Positions 1 to 11,448 of a stretch of 64,000 nucleotides of DNA are shown here, one piece after another. The notes under the pieces are model-generated. The model ran no database searches. It saw only the letters and a program-made list of their open reading frames with translations, and had not been told where the DNA came from. This DNA is from Mesoterricola silvestris (GTDB lineage Bacteria > Acidobacteriota > Holophagae > Holophagales > Holophagaceae). Numbering within the stretch: the stretch's first letter is position 1; each line of letters begins with the position of its first letter. A program made the translations under genes and the position numbers. The stretch spans positions 4,795,001 to 4,859,000 of the forward strand of contig NZ_AP027080.1 in NCBI RefSeq assembly GCF_030295405.1. The letters run 5' to 3'.

Positions 1-53
1 CCCGGCGCGAAGCACCCTGTTAACGCTGCAAACAAGGATGTTCGCAGGACGTC

Positions 54-986
54 TCAGGACCCCTCGGCCCGCCAGGCCAGTCCGGACGCCACGTCCCGCG
101 CGATCTGGGCCCGCAGCTCCTCCACGCCGGCGAAGCGCATTTCGCCCCGGATCCGGTGGAGGAAACGCACCGCGAGAGGGGCTCCGTACAGATCCCCCTG
201 GAAGCCGGGCAGGTGGGTTTCCACCGTGATGGCCCGGCCCTGGAAGGTGGGCTTCTCCCCCACGTTGGTGAGGCCCCGCAGGGGGCTGGGGAGGTGGGGA
301 CCCGCCACTTCCGTGACGTAGACGCCGTTGCCGGGCAGCTGCCCCTGCTCCCAGGCCAGGTTTGCGGTGGGAAAGCCCATCTGGCGGCCCCGGCGCTCCC
401 CTTCCACCACGATCCCGGTGAGGGCGTAGGGATGGCCCAGCAGCGCCGCGGCCTCCTCCACGTCGCCCGCTTCCAGCGCCGCGCGGATGCGGGTGGACGA
501 GAGGTGCCCCCCGTCCGGCGCGCGCAGGGCGTGGGCATGGATCTCGCAGCCGGCCTGCCGGCCCCAGGCCTCCAGCGCGTCGAGGGTGCCCGCGCGGTCC
601 TTGCCGAAGCGGAACTGGCGGCCCACGTGCAGTTCCCGAGGGGCCAGGGCCCGCTCGAGGCCCTCCAGGAAGGCGGCGGGGCTCAATTCGGAAAAGGCCC
701 GGCTGAAGGGGATCACCCAGGCCAGGTCCATGCCCGCGATGCGGAAGGCCTCCAGGCGCTGGGGCAGCGTCATCAGGAGCTTGGGCTTGCGCTCGGGCGC
801 GACGACGACGGAGGGGTGCGGATCGAAGGTGACCACCGCGGCGGTCAGGCCCAGCTCCCGGGCCCGGGAAGCCGCCAACTCCAGCACGGCGTGGTGGGCG
901 GCGTGGACGCCGTCGAAGTTCCCGAGGGTGACCACGCAGGGGCCTTGGGCGGGGGCGGCCTCCAGGGCATGGGTCCAGATGCGCAT
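54..986 (-). CDS. ribF: Bifunctional riboflavin kinase / FAD synthetase
   Basis: Converts riboflavin to FMN and then FMN to FAD in the cytoplasm. The 310-residue product has the N-terminal nucleotidyltransferase motif TLGNFDGVHAAH near residue 20 and the C-terminal flavokinase signature MGFPTANLAW, which is the usual RibF order and length. I chose the ATG at 986 because an in-frame upstream extension of 40 residues lies inside terC, is basic and does not resemble RibF. The start codon shares one base with the terC stop (TGATG), so the two genes are probably translationally coupled. Function certain from motifs; the coupling is inferred. Confidence 0.95.
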   Translation of the reverse strand: MRIWTHALEAAPAQGPCVVTLGNFDGVHAAHHAVLELAASRARELGLTAAVVTFDPHPSVVVAPERKPKLLMTLPQRLEAFRIAGMDLAWVIPFSRAFSELSPAAFLEGLERALAPRELHVGRQFRFGKDRAGTLDALEAWGRQAGCEIHAHALRAPDGGHLSSTRIRAALEAGDVEEAAALLGHPYALTGIVVEGERRGRQMGFPTANLAWEQGQLPGNGVYVTEVAGPHLPSPLRGLTNVGEKPTFQGRAITVETHLPGFQGDLYGAPLAVRFLHRIRGEMRFAGVEELRAQIARDVASGLAWRAEGS

Positions 987-1933
987 CAGGCCCTGCCTTT
1001 GCCCGGACGGGTGGTCCACAGGCTCGAAAGGATGCAGCCCGCGAGGATCGCGCCGATGGCCAGGAGCGAATGCAGGATGGGGACGTGGATCCATTCGGCG
1101 ATGCACATCTTCACGCCCACCAGGGCGAGGATCACCGCCAGGCCGATGCTGAGGTGGTGGAACCGGTCCACCATCCTCGCCAGGAGGAAGTAGAGGCTGC
1201 GCAGGCCCAGGATGGCGAACACGTTGCTGGTGTAGACGATGAAGGGGTTCCGGGTCACGGCCAGCACGGCGGGAATGGAATCCACGGCGAAGACCAGGTC
1301 GGTCACCTCCACCACCACCAGCACCAGGAACATGGGGGTCGCGAAGGTGCGGCCCCCCTTGCGCACCAGGAGCTTCGTGAAGCCGCCCTCGGGATCGAAG
1401 GGCAGGACGCGCTGGAAGGCCCGGGCCACGGCCCCGTCCTTGGGATCACCGGGCTCCTCGTCCCTGTGGACCAGCATCTTCACGCCGGTGTAGATGAGGA
1501 ATCCGCCGAACACGAAGGTCATCCACGCGAAGCGCTGCAGCAGGGCGGTGCCCGCCAGGATCATCACGGCCCGCATCACCAGGGCGCCCAGGACGCCCCA
1601 GTACAGCACCCGGTGCTGGTTCCTGCGCGGAACCTGGAAGGACGTGAAGACCAGGACGAATACGAAAAGGTTGTCGACGCTGAGGGACTTCTCCAGCAGG
1701 TAACCCGCGAGGTACTCGCCGGCGTGGACGGGCCCCATGTATTTGAGGATGAGGCCGTTGAAGGCCAGGGCCAGGGCGATCCACACGGCGGTCCACAGCC
1801 CGGACTCCCGGATCGACGGCTCATGGGCGGAGCGGTTGAAGACCCCCAGATCCAGGGCCAGCATGGCGAACACGAGGACGTGGAACCCCAGCCAGGCCCA
1901 CCAGGGTGCGGATTCGAGCAATGCGTGGAACAA
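986..1933 (-). CDS. TerC/Alx family integral membrane protein
   Basis: A 315-residue polytopic membrane protein of the TerC family, whose members are linked to tellurite resistance and manganese efflux. It has about eight hydrophobic segments and the two family hallmarks: LSVDNLFVFVLVF in the first half and DLVFAVDSIPAVLAV in the second, whose acidic residues probably bind metal. It lies directly upstream of ribF with a one-base overlap and is divergent from rsmE across about 40 bp. Length and architecture are typical. The substrate cannot be read from sequence; manganese is the better-supported guess. Confidence 0.9.
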   Translation of the reverse strand: MFHALLESAPWWAWLGFHVLVFAMLALDLGVFNRSAHEPSIRESGLWTAVWIALALAFNGLILKYMGPVHAGEYLAGYLLEKSLSVDNLFVFVLVFTSFQVPRRNQHRVLYWGVLGALVMRAVMILAGTALLQRFAWMTFVFGGFLIYTGVKMLVHRDEEPGDPKDGAVARAFQRVLPFDPEGGFTKLLVRKGGRTFATPMFLVLVVVEVTDLVFAVDSIPAVLAVTRNPFIVYTSNVFAILGLRSLYFLLARMVDRFHHLSIGLAVILALVGVKMCIAEWIHVPILHSLLAIGAILAGCILSSLWTTRPGKGRA

Positions 1934-1972
1934 GTTGCCTCCAGATCCTCCAGTTTAGGGGAAGATTCCAGC

Positions 1973-2689
1973 ATGAGCCTCCCACGCTTTTTCCTCACCC
2001 AGGCCGACCTCCCCCGGGAGGGCTCCCTCCTCCCCCTGGAACCGGCCCAGGCCAAGCATCTCTGGGTGCTGCGCCTGGGCGCGGGGGCCGCGCTGGAACT
2101 GGTGCTTCCCTCGGGGCCCTGGAAGGCGGACCTGGCCGAGATCACCAAGGACCGGGCCGTGGCCCGCCTCGTGCGGCCCCTGGAGGAACAGCGGGAGCCG
2201 GCCTTCCCGGTCCACGCCTGGATTCCCCTCACGGCCCAGCTGTCGCTCCTGGACGACGTGCTGCCCGGCCTCGTTGAACTGGGCGCCACCTCCATCCAGC
2301 CCGTGGCCTACGAGCGCAGCGAGTACGACCCCGCCAAGACCCAGGCGCGCTTCGAGCGGTGGGAGCGCATCATCCGGGGCGCCTGCGAGCAGAGCCACCG
2401 GTCCCGGATCCCCGCCCTGGGCCAGCCGGCGGAATTCGATGCCCTGCTCGGGGTGGATGTGCCCCAGCGCTGGGTGGCCTACGAAGTGCGCGCCGGGGAG
2501 GGCAACCCCCGCCTTGAACCCGGTCCCGTCGCCTTCACCAGCGGGCCCGAGGGGGGGATCACCGACGCCGAATTCGCCGCCTTGACCGGTGCCGGGTGGA
2601 AACCGGTCACCCTCGGGGGAAGCATCCTGAGGGCCGTCACCTGCCCCGTGGCCCTGCTGGGAGCCATCCGGTTCCAGAACCCCCGGTGA
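1973..2689 (+). CDS. rsmE: 16S rRNA (uracil-1498-N3)-methyltransferase
   Basis: SPOUT-class methyltransferase that modifies U1498 of 16S rRNA. The 238-residue product shows the N-terminal PUA-like part beginning LPRFFLTQADL and the trefoil-knot S-adenosylmethionine motifs FTSGPEGGITDAEF and LGGSILRAVTCPVALL near the C-terminus. I chose the ATG at 1973 because the long in-frame upstream extension is the antisense shadow of terC. The gene stands alone, divergent from terC-ribF. The knot motif has LGGSILR where many relatives have LGPRILR, a conservative variant. Confidence 0.93.
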   Translation: MSLPRFFLTQADLPREGSLLPLEPAQAKHLWVLRLGAGAALELVLPSGPWKADLAEITKDRAVARLVRPLEEQREPAFPVHAWIPLTAQLSLLDDVLPGLVELGATSIQPVAYERSEYDPAKTQARFERWERIIRGACEQSHRSRIPALGQPAEFDALLGVDVPQRWVAYEVRAGEGNPRLEPGPVAFTSGPEGGITDAEFAALTGAGWKPVTLGGSILRAVTCPVALLGAIRFQNPR

Positions 2690-2741
2690 ACCCCGGGAAC
2701 GCCGGGGCCGCGGGGGCATCCAATGGGGTGGAGGCGTCCCC

Positions 2742-3248
2742 ATGTCCATGTTCAGAACGCTCGTCGCAGGCACCCTGGCCACCCTGGCCCTTTCGGGGGC
2801 CGATGTGAAGCCCGGCGTCCCGGCGCCCCCCTTCACGGCCCAGGACCAGAACGGCAGGACCGTCAAGCTGGCCGATTTCACCGGGAAATCGGTCGTGGTG
2901 CTCTATTTCTACCCCAAGGACGACACCCCGGGCTGCACCAAGGAAGCCTGCTCCCTCCGGGACGGCTTCGACCGGATCAAGGCGAAGGGCGCCGTCGTCC
3001 TGGGGGTCAGCGCCGACGACGTGACGAGCCACGCCGCCTTCTCGGAGAAGTACCACCTGCCCTTCCCCATCCTGGCGGATCCGGGTCACGCCATCATCGA
3101 CGCCTACGGGGTCCGGATGCCGGTGATAGGCGTGGCCAAGCGGGTCACCTTCATCATCGGGAAGGACGGGATCGTGAAGGACGTCCTCAGGGACGTCAAG
3201 GCCGCGGAACACGACGAGCAGGTGCTGAAGGCCCTCGCTAGCCTTTGA
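2742..3248 (+). CDS. Exported peroxiredoxin, BCP/PrxQ type
   Basis: A 168-residue thiol peroxidase. The first 20 residues form a signal-peptide-like hydrophobic stretch, so it probably acts outside the cytoplasm. The peroxidatic cysteine is Cys65 in DTPGCTKEAC, with a possible resolving cysteine at Cys70, the spacing of the BCP/PrxQ group. A GGAGG ribosome site precedes the ATG. It converges with the GDT1-like gene, and the two coding regions overlap tail to tail by 11 bp (3238-3248). A periplasmic BCP is less usual than the cytoplasmic form. Export is inferred from the N-terminus. Confidence 0.9.
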   Translation: MSMFRTLVAGTLATLALSGADVKPGVPAPPFTAQDQNGRTVKLADFTGKSVVVLYFYPKDDTPGCTKEACSLRDGFDRIKAKGAVVLGVSADDVTSHAAFSEKYHLPFPILADPGHAIIDAYGVRMPVIGVAKRVTFIIGKDGIVKDVLRDVKAAEHDEQVLKALASL

Positions 3249-3507
3249 CGATCACCCACAGGCCGACGCCGATGAAGGCCGCCCCGGCGGCGTATTTCAC
3301 CATGTGCTCCGGGATGAGCCTGAACAGGGCTCCCCCCACCAGGACGCCGATGGCCGTGGCGCACACCAGGGCGGCGCTGGCGGCGAGGAACACCGTGAGG
3401 AGGGCCCCCGACCGCGCCGTGGCCGTCATGGCGGCGAGCTGGGTCTTGTCGCCCAGCTCCGCCAGGAACACGGTGACAAAAGTTGCCCAGAACAAGGATT
3501 TGCTCAT
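3238..3507 (-). CDS. Half-size GDT1/TMEM165 (UPF0016) transporter
   Basis: An 89-residue membrane protein with three hydrophobic segments and a single family motif, AELGDKTQLAAM. Full-length GDT1 cation (Mn/Ca) exchangers carry two such motifs; bacterial half-size forms are thought to work as dimers. I chose the ATG at 3507 because the 15 residues further upstream are polar and run into the promoter region of the RNase D gene. No second half-size gene is visible nearby, so it would have to be a homodimer or pair with a protein elsewhere. Substrate inferred from the family only. Confidence 0.85.
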   Translation of the reverse strand: MSKSLFWATFVTVFLAELGDKTQLAAMTATARSGALLTVFLAASAALVCATAIGVLVGGALFRLIPEHMVKYAAGAAFIGVGLWVIVKG

Positions 3508-3559
3508 CGAATTCTCCCTTGACAGTCTAGACGAACCGAATTTCGGGCACACTTTAGGA

Positions 3560-4447
3560 ATGTCACTGGCTCACTTCGATCTCCCAACCTCGTACGTTGA
3601 TTCGCCCGAGACGCTCGCGGAAGCGCTGCCCCACTGGTTCGCGGCCAATCTCCTCGCGGTGGACATCGAGTGCAGCCTGACGGGATTCCATCACTGCGTA
3701 CTGGCGCTCCTCCAGGTGGCCACCCACGACCGGTCCTGGCTTGTGGACCCCATCGCCATCCCCCAGCTCATGAAGCCGACCCTGGAGGCCATGGCCGAGG
3801 TGCCCTGGATCGTCCACGACTTCTCGGGCGACGGCATCGTGTTCAAGCGCATCTACGACGTGGTGCCCTCCTCGGTGATGGACACGATGCTCCTGGCCCG
3901 CACCCTGGGGTACCCCCAGCCCGGCCTCAAGACCATGGCCCGCCTGAAGCTCGGGGTGGAGATCCCCAAGGAGGAGCAGGACTCCAACTGGATGTACCGG
4001 CCCCTGCGGCCGGCCCAGATCAGCTACGCGGCCCGGGACGCGGCCCTGCTGCTGCCCCTGCTGCGCACCCTGGCCATCGAGGCCGACGCCCGGCGCGACG
4101 ATCCGGAGGTGGGACCCCGCCTGGCCCAGCTCCCCGGCGAGATGCGTCGCACCATCCAGCGGGTGCGGTCCTACCGTCCCCCCACCGACCATCCCGTGGT
4201 GGACAAGGTCCGCCACATGGGCCTGGGCGACACCGCCGTGGAGCGGGCCCGCCGCCTGACCCACCTGCGACACCTGTGGGGCAACCAGGGGGACGTGGCC
4301 GCGGTGATGGAACTGGGCAACCGGTGGATCCTGGCGCGGCTGGAGCATCCCCCCAAATCCAGGGAAGCGCTGGAGCGGTGCATTCCCAATCCGCGGTTCC
4401 GGCGGACCCGGCTGGACGAACTCTGGGCCGTGTTCGAATCGAAATAA
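3560..4447 (+). CDS. rnd: RNase D-like 3'-5' exoribonuclease
   Basis: A 295-residue DEDDy-type 3'-5' exonuclease. Exo I is AVDIECS with Asp35 and Glu37, Exo II is VHDFSGDGIVF with Asp91, and Exo III is SYAARDA with Tyr156 and Asp160. The remaining 100 residues form an HRDC-like helical C-terminus. It probably trims tRNA and other small RNA 3' ends. I chose the ATG at 3560; the upstream in-frame extension is antisense to the GDT1-like gene. It could also be described as a generic ribonuclease D-family protein, since substrate is not visible. Confidence 0.9.
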   Translation: MSLAHFDLPTSYVDSPETLAEALPHWFAANLLAVDIECSLTGFHHCVLALLQVATHDRSWLVDPIAIPQLMKPTLEAMAEVPWIVHDFSGDGIVFKRIYDVVPSSVMDTMLLARTLGYPQPGLKTMARLKLGVEIPKEEQDSNWMYRPLRPAQISYAARDAALLLPLLRTLAIEADARRDDPEVGPRLAQLPGEMRRTIQRVRSYRPPTDHPVVDKVRHMGLGDTAVERARRLTHLRHLWGNQGDVAAVMELGNRWILARLEHPPKSREALERCIPNPRFRRTRLDELWAVFESK

Positions 4448-4506
4448 GGCGCCCGGCCCTGGCGGTCGATGGGATGATGGACCACCACCTTGATCCAGGA
4501 GCCCGG

Positions 4507-5289
4507 ATGAACCAGGAAGATTTCATCATCACCTTCCCCAAGGCCCTCGCCGGCTTTCCGACCCTGACCGAATTCCGGGTCTTCGAGCCGGAAGGCACGT
4601 ACCCCCTGAAATTCATGCAGGCCGTGGCTTCGCCGGACATCTCGTTCGCTTGTATGGACGCCGCGACGGTGAAGCTGGACTACGACGTGCCCCTGTCCCC
4701 GGAGGAGGCCCAGGTCCTCGCCCTGGAGAAACCCGAGGATGCCCTGGTGCTCGTCATCGTGGTGGTGCCGGGGGAGGATCCCCGGCGCATGACGGCCAAC
4801 CTGGCGGGCCCCCTGGTCCTCAACACCCGCACCCGCACGGGCGTCCAGGTCCAGCTGGACACCCGGATCTTCCCCCTGCAATTCCCGGTGTTCCTGCCCC
4901 GTGGCGAGGGGGAGATCGGGTTCCCCGCCGGGCTCATCGGCTTCCCGGAACTCCGGCGCTTTGAACTGCTGGAGCCCTCCGACGCCTACCCCCTCAAATT
5001 CCTCCAACCCGTCGAGCGCGAGGATATTCATTTCGTGTGCATCGATGTGGCGGCCATCAAGGGGGATTACCAGGTGCCCCTTTCCGGCGAGGATGCCAGC
5101 GCCTTGGCCATCGAGGCCCCCTCCGAGGCCCTGGTGCTGGCCCTGGTGGTCATTCCCGAGGATCCCCGCCACATGACCGCCAACCTGGCCGGGCCCATCC
5201 TCATCAACCTGCGCACCCGGCAGGGACGCCAGGTGGTGCTCAATACCGAGCAGTTCCCCCTGAAGTTTCCCGTCATATCAGACAAGTAG
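4507..5289 (+). CDS. fliW: Tandem-domain flagellar assembly factor FliW (two FliW domains)
   Basis: FliW is an antagonist of the translational regulator CsrA and links it to flagellin homeostasis. Usual FliW is about 130-160 residues; this protein is 260 because it contains two complete FliW-like domains (about 1-128 and 129-260). Matching blocks include YPLKFMQAV and YPLKFLQPV, MTANLAGPLVLN and MTANLAGPILIN, and FPLQFPV and FPLKFPV. csrA starts 14 bp downstream, so binding partner and regulator are co-transcribed. I chose the ATG at 4507; the in-frame upstream stretch is a shadow of the RNase D gene. The fusion is direct observation; its effect on CsrA binding is unknown. Confidence 0.93.
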   Translation: MNQEDFIITFPKALAGFPTLTEFRVFEPEGTYPLKFMQAVASPDISFACMDAATVKLDYDVPLSPEEAQVLALEKPEDALVLVIVVVPGEDPRRMTANLAGPLVLNTRTRTGVQVQLDTRIFPLQFPVFLPRGEGEIGFPAGLIGFPELRRFELLEPSDAYPLKFLQPVEREDIHFVCIDVAAIKGDYQVPLSGEDASALAIEAPSEALVLALVVIPEDPRHMTANLAGPILINLRTRQGRQVVLNTEQFPLKFPVISDK

Positions 5290-5303
5290 CCTGAAAGGTC
5301 CCC

Positions 5304-5573
5304 ATGCTTGTCATCACCCGGAAGCTGGATCAATCACTAATTATCAATGGAAATATCGAAGTCCTGGTCGTGGGCGTGAGCAAGGACGGGGTCCGCCTGG
5401 GCATCAAGGCCCCCAAGGAAGTCCAGGTGCACCGCCGCGAGGTTTTCGATGCCATTGCCGAGGTGAACCGGGCGGCGACCGCCCAGGGCCGGGGCCGGGA
5501 TCTCACCCTCCAGGACGCCGCCGCCCTCCTGCGGGCAAGGTTGCCTAAAGTCAAACCGGCGAAGGACCGATAA
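5304..5573 (+). CDS. csrA: Translational regulator CsrA
   Basis: RNA-binding post-transcriptional regulator. The start MLVITRKLDQSLIINGNIEV and the central GVRLGIKAPKEVQVHRREVF are textbook CsrA, with the RNA-contact arginine in the VHRREV strand. At 89 residues it is longer than the 61-residue enterobacterial form; the extra C-terminal 25 residues are basic. It follows fliW by 14 bp and precedes two small motility-linked genes, so the four probably form one operon under joint control of motility. Confidence 0.97.
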   Translation: MLVITRKLDQSLIINGNIEVLVVGVSKDGVRLGIKAPKEVQVHRREVFDAIAEVNRAATAQGRGRDLTLQDAAALLRARLPKVKPAKDR

Positions 5574-5594
5574 GAATGATTCAGGAGTAGCCCC

Positions 5595-5774
5595 GTGGAC
5601 GTGAGTCTTTCCGTGGACAGCTTGATGAGCCAGCAGGCGAGCATGACGCAGGCGGCCCTGGGCGTCGGGGTGGAGCGCAAGGTCCTGGACATGGCCCAGG
5701 CGGAGGGCGCCGCCCTGGTCCGCCTCATCGATTCCGCCGGAGGCCTGGGCGGAAACATCAACACCTACGCCTAA
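5595..5774 (+). CDS. YjfB-like small motility-associated protein
   Basis: A 59-residue protein translated from a GTG start that follows the ribosome site AGGAG by about 8 bases. It has the features of the YjfB family: an N-terminal alternating hydrophobic/polar helix (DVSLSVDSLMSQQ), a middle QAALGVGVERKVLDMAQ segment and the C-terminal GLGGNINTYA end. Relatives are encoded near flagellar and csrA loci and are called putative motility proteins; no biochemical role is known. Its place directly after csrA fits that. It is easily missed because of its short length and GTG start. Confidence 0.8.
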   Translation: MDVSLSVDSLMSQQASMTQAALGVGVERKVLDMAQAEGAALVRLIDSAGGLGGNINTYA

Positions 5775-5796
5775 CCGGTTCCCCAGGGGGTTCGCC

Positions 5797-5946
5797 ATGA
5801 AGGTTTCAAGCATCCAGCCGCATCCGCAGGCCACCAAGGTGGAAACGCCCAAGCAAGCTCCCGTCCAGGCCCAGCAGAAGGCCCAGGAGGCCCCCAAGCC
5901 CCCGCCCCCCGCCCACCTGGGCAAGACCATCGACACCAAGGCCTAG
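5797..5946 (+). CDS. Small proline-rich protein after yjfB
   Basis: A 49-residue polypeptide beginning MKVSSIQPHPQ, with a Gln/Pro/Ala-rich middle and ending HLGKTIDTKA. The ending recalls the terminal motif of the preceding YjfB-like protein (LGGNINTYA), so the two may be distantly related or act together. An AGGGGG ribosome site lies before the ATG and the gap to yjfB is 22 bp. It is the last gene of the fliW-csrA operon before a large hairpin. I do not recognise a function. Confidence 0.65.
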   Translation: MKVSSIQPHPQATKVETPKQAPVQAQQKAQEAPKPPPPAHLGKTIDTKA

Positions 5947-5957
5947 AATCGACCGAG

Positions 5958-6028
5958 TCCCAGCCTTTCGCCCCGGTTCGTTGCTGCGGGCTTGGCCCGC
6001 AGCGACGAACCGGGGCGAAAGGCTGGGA
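5958..6028. terminator. Giant near-perfect hairpin between convergent genes
   Basis: Two 34-bp arms (5958-5991 and 5995-6028) are inverted copies with a single mismatch that still allows G-U pairing in RNA, separated by a 3-base loop TTG. It lies between the fliW-csrA operon and the end of uvrA, which converge, and its right arm ends 2 bp from the uvrA stop. It probably terminates transcription from both sides, although neither side has a clear T-run, and it is far longer than a normal terminator stem. Confidence 0.75.
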
Positions 6029-6030
6029 CC

Positions 6031-8865
<2,835 letters not shown>

Positions 8866-8946
8866 CCGTACCTCGTTCCGCGATTTTACGCCAAAATTTC
8901 GCATCCGGGAACGGCGTGCGGAATTTTTCTTCTCTATGATGGTCAC

Positions 8947-9846
8947 ATGCACGCCCTGGAACTCAGCATCCTCCTGCACCGCGCCCTGGAGGCGCGGGTG
9001 GAGCACCTCGCCGGGCTCCTGGCGGACCCCGCGTGGCCCTCGGACCCGGAGCGCCTCCACCAGGTGCGGGTCGGCTCCCGGCGGGTGCGGGCCGTGCTGG
9101 ACCTGGTGCGCCCGGAGCTGTACCCGGGCTTCCGGCGCCAGGGCCGCAAGCTGCGCGCCCTCACCCGGGCCCTGGGGCTGACCCGCGAGCTGGACGTGCA
9201 CAGCGCCTGGCTGGAGCGCCTCGCGGTGCCGGGCCTTGCCACGGGGTCGGCCCGGGAGCATGCCCTGGAGGTCCTGGACGCGCGGAGGGCCCGGGCCCGG
9301 CGCGCCATGGCCCGGAACCTGGAGGGCAACCCCTGCCGGCACCTCTCCGACCTCCTGGAGGTGCCCAGCCTTCCCGACCCCTTCGTTCCCGGAAACCTTG
9401 CGCAGGAGGTGTGGGACGCCCTCGACCCCATGCTTGAGGCGGCGTTCTCGCCCCTGCCGGGCCTCCTGGGCAGGGAGGACCCGCCGGCCCTCCACGCCGC
9501 GCGGATCCGGGCCAAGCGCCTGCGCTACACCCTGGAGATCCTGGCCGCGGCCTTCCCCGCGCCCCCCGTGGAGGGCCTCCGGCAGCTCCGGGAGCTCCAG
9601 ACGGCCCTGGGGGAGCACCACGACCTCGCGATGCTGGAGGGCTTCCTCCAGGAGCTCCAGGAGGGCCTGGCGGCCCGGGCCCGGGCGAAACTCGCCTCCG
9701 GGACGCTGGAGCTTCTCGCCTACGCGGGAGAGGCCCGGCTGGGGGCCTTCGAGCGGTTCCGCGCCGCCGCCGCGGCCATGCCGGAGGAAGCGTTCCGGGC
9801 CTCCCTGCGGGAAGGCCTGGGCCTGCCGGGGGAGGGGAAACCATGA
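8947..9846 (+). CDS. CHAD domain protein
   Basis: A 299-residue helical protein of the CHAD family, which binds inorganic polyphosphate through conserved histidines and basic residues. Two CHAD halves are visible: [19 protein letters not shown] with [15 protein letters not shown] early on, and [19 protein letters not shown] with [14 protein letters not shown] later. No CYTH or triphosphatase domain is attached. The stop overlaps the ATG of the next gene (ATGA), so it is translated together with a sensor kinase. A TATGAT hexamer lies 6 bp before its ATG with no strong ribosome site, which might mean a leaderless message. Confidence 0.85.
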   Translation: MHALELSILLHRALEARVEHLAGLLADPAWPSDPERLHQVRVGSRRVRAVLDLVRPELYPGFRRQGRKLRALTRALGLTRELDVHSAWLERLAVPGLATGSAREHALEVLDARRARARRAMARNLEGNPCRHLSDLLEVPSLPDPFVPGNLAQEVWDALDPMLEAAFSPLPGLLGREDPPALHAARIRAKRLRYTLEILAAAFPAPPVEGLRQLRELQTALGEHHDLAMLEGFLQELQEGLAARARAKLASGTLELLAYAGEARLGAFERFRAAAAAMPEEAFRASLREGLGLPGEGKP

Positions 9847-11441
9847 AGTACGTCCCCCTGGGCTGGTTCCGCAGCCTCCACGCCAAGCTCTTCATCGTCA
9901 CGGCCCTGGTGACCAGCCTGCTCACCATCGCCGTGGCCTACTCCATCACCCGCAACAGCCGCCGGGAGATCCTCAACTACACCCGGAACCTGGCCTGGGA
10001 GACCTCGTCCGTGGTGGAGACGGAGATCCTCCAGCGGTGGGACAAGGACTTCCGGGATTTCAAGAACCAGCGCGGCATCGAGGAGCTCCTGGAGGGCCTT
10101 GCGGGGCCGGACCGGAGCATCTTCCAGATCGACGTCTTCAGGCGCGAGGGCACCGACGAGGTGTCCCTGGTGACCTCCTCCGCGGACGACGCGGCGGTGA
10201 CCTACGGCAGGGAGATCGGCAGCTACATGAGGGGCGCGCCCCAGGCGGAACTGGTGGACCTCAACACCGGGAACCGGGCCTGGAAGTTCTACCTGCCCAT
10301 CAAGAACCCCAAGAAGGGCCAGCCCCCCCTGGGCCTCATCCGCACCTACTGCGACCTGGAGCACTGGGAGACGGTGTGGGACCACAACCTCCGGAACACC
10401 TACGTGAGGCTTCCCTTCGTGCTCCTGGGGGAGTTCATCCTGCTGTGGGTGATCCTGGCCACCGTGGTCACCGAGCCCATCCGCAGCATCACCGACGCCA
10501 TGAGCCGGCTTGAGCAGGGCGACCCCACGGCCCGCACCGACGTGCGCAGCAACGACGAGCTGGGCATCATCGCCAACCGCTTCAATCTCATGGCCGCGCA
10601 GCTGGAACGCGCCTCGCTGGAGCGGGAGCAGCTCATCGAGGAGATCAAGGGCCTCAACGCCGGCCTCCAGAGCCGGATCCAGGACGCCCTTTCGGCCCTC
10701 CAGGCCAAGAACCAGGAGCTGGAGAACCTCATGGAGGGCAACGCCCTCCTGCGGGAGGAGCTCAGCCAGCAGGAGCGGCTCGCCGTGGCCGGGCAGCTCA
10801 CGGCGGCCTTCGCCCACGAGGTGGGCACCCCCCTCAACCTGGTGAACAGCCACCTCCAGCTCCTGGAGGGCCAGCCCGAGGTCACCGAGCGCACCCGGGA
10901 CCGCCTGGGCGTCATCCGGGGCCAGATCGAACGCGTGGCAGACATCGTGCGCAAGATGATGAGCACCACCCGCCGGCCCCGGATCCACCCCGAGCCCGTG
11001 CCCCTGGGGCCCCTGGTGGCCGATCTCCAGCGCCTCTGGAGTCCCACCCTGGCCAGCCACGGCGTGACCTTCGCGCTCCAGGCCCCGGACCCCTGCGTGC
11101 TGCACGTGGACCGCAAGCAGATGGAGCAGCTCTTCCTCAACATGGTGAACAACTCCGTGGACGCCATGCCCGACGGCGGGCACCTGGACCTGAAGGTGGA
11201 GCCCGATCCCGGGGGGCGGCGCTGGCTGGTGAGCCTGGCGGACACCGGCATGGGCATCCCCCCGGAGGTGCTGCCCAAGGTCTTCAAGCCCATGTTCACC
11301 ACCAAGCCCGACGGCAAGGGTACCGGGCTCGGGCTGGCCATCTGCCGCGAGATCATCCGGGCCCACGGGGGCGAGATCCACATCGAAAGCGAGGAGGGCA
11401 AGGGCACGACGATGCGGTTCCCCCTGCCCGCCATGCCATAA
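9843..11441 (+). CDS. Membrane sensor histidine kinase
   Basis: A 532-residue HisKA-type sensor kinase. Transmembrane segments lie at about residues 15-35 and 190-210 and flank a 155-residue extracytoplasmic domain; a HAMP linker follows. The phospho-acceptor is His325 in [14 protein letters not shown]-binding boxes are [11 protein letters not shown] (N), DTGMGIP (G1) and [10 protein letters not shown] (G2). No receiver domain and no neighbouring response regulator are seen, so the partner is elsewhere. It overlaps the CHAD gene by 4 bases and galU follows after 7 bp. Signal unknown. Confidence 0.92.
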   Translation: MKYVPLGWFRSLHAKLFIVTALVTSLLTIAVAYSITRNSRREILNYTRNLAWETSSVVETEILQRWDKDFRDFKNQRGIEELLEGLAGPDRSIFQIDVFRREGTDEVSLVTSSADDAAVTYGREIGSYMRGAPQAELVDLNTGNRAWKFYLPIKNPKKGQPPLGLIRTYCDLEHWETVWDHNLRNTYVRLPFVLLGEFILLWVILATVVTEPIRSITDAMSRLEQGDPTARTDVRSNDELGIIANRFNLMAAQLERASLEREQLIEEIKGLNAGLQSRIQDALSALQAKNQELENLMEGNALLREELSQQERLAVAGQLTAAFAHEVGTPLNLVNSHLQLLEGQPEVTERTRDRLGVIRGQIERVADIVRKMMSTTRRPRIHPEPVPLGPLVADLQRLWSPTLASHGVTFALQAPDPCVLHVDRKQMEQLFLNMVNNSVDAMPDGGHLDLKVEPDPGGRRWLVSLADTGMGIPPEVLPKVFKPMFTTKPDGKGTGLGLAICREIIRAHGGEIHIESEEGKGTTMRFPLPAMP

Positions 11442-11448
11442 TCGGGGC

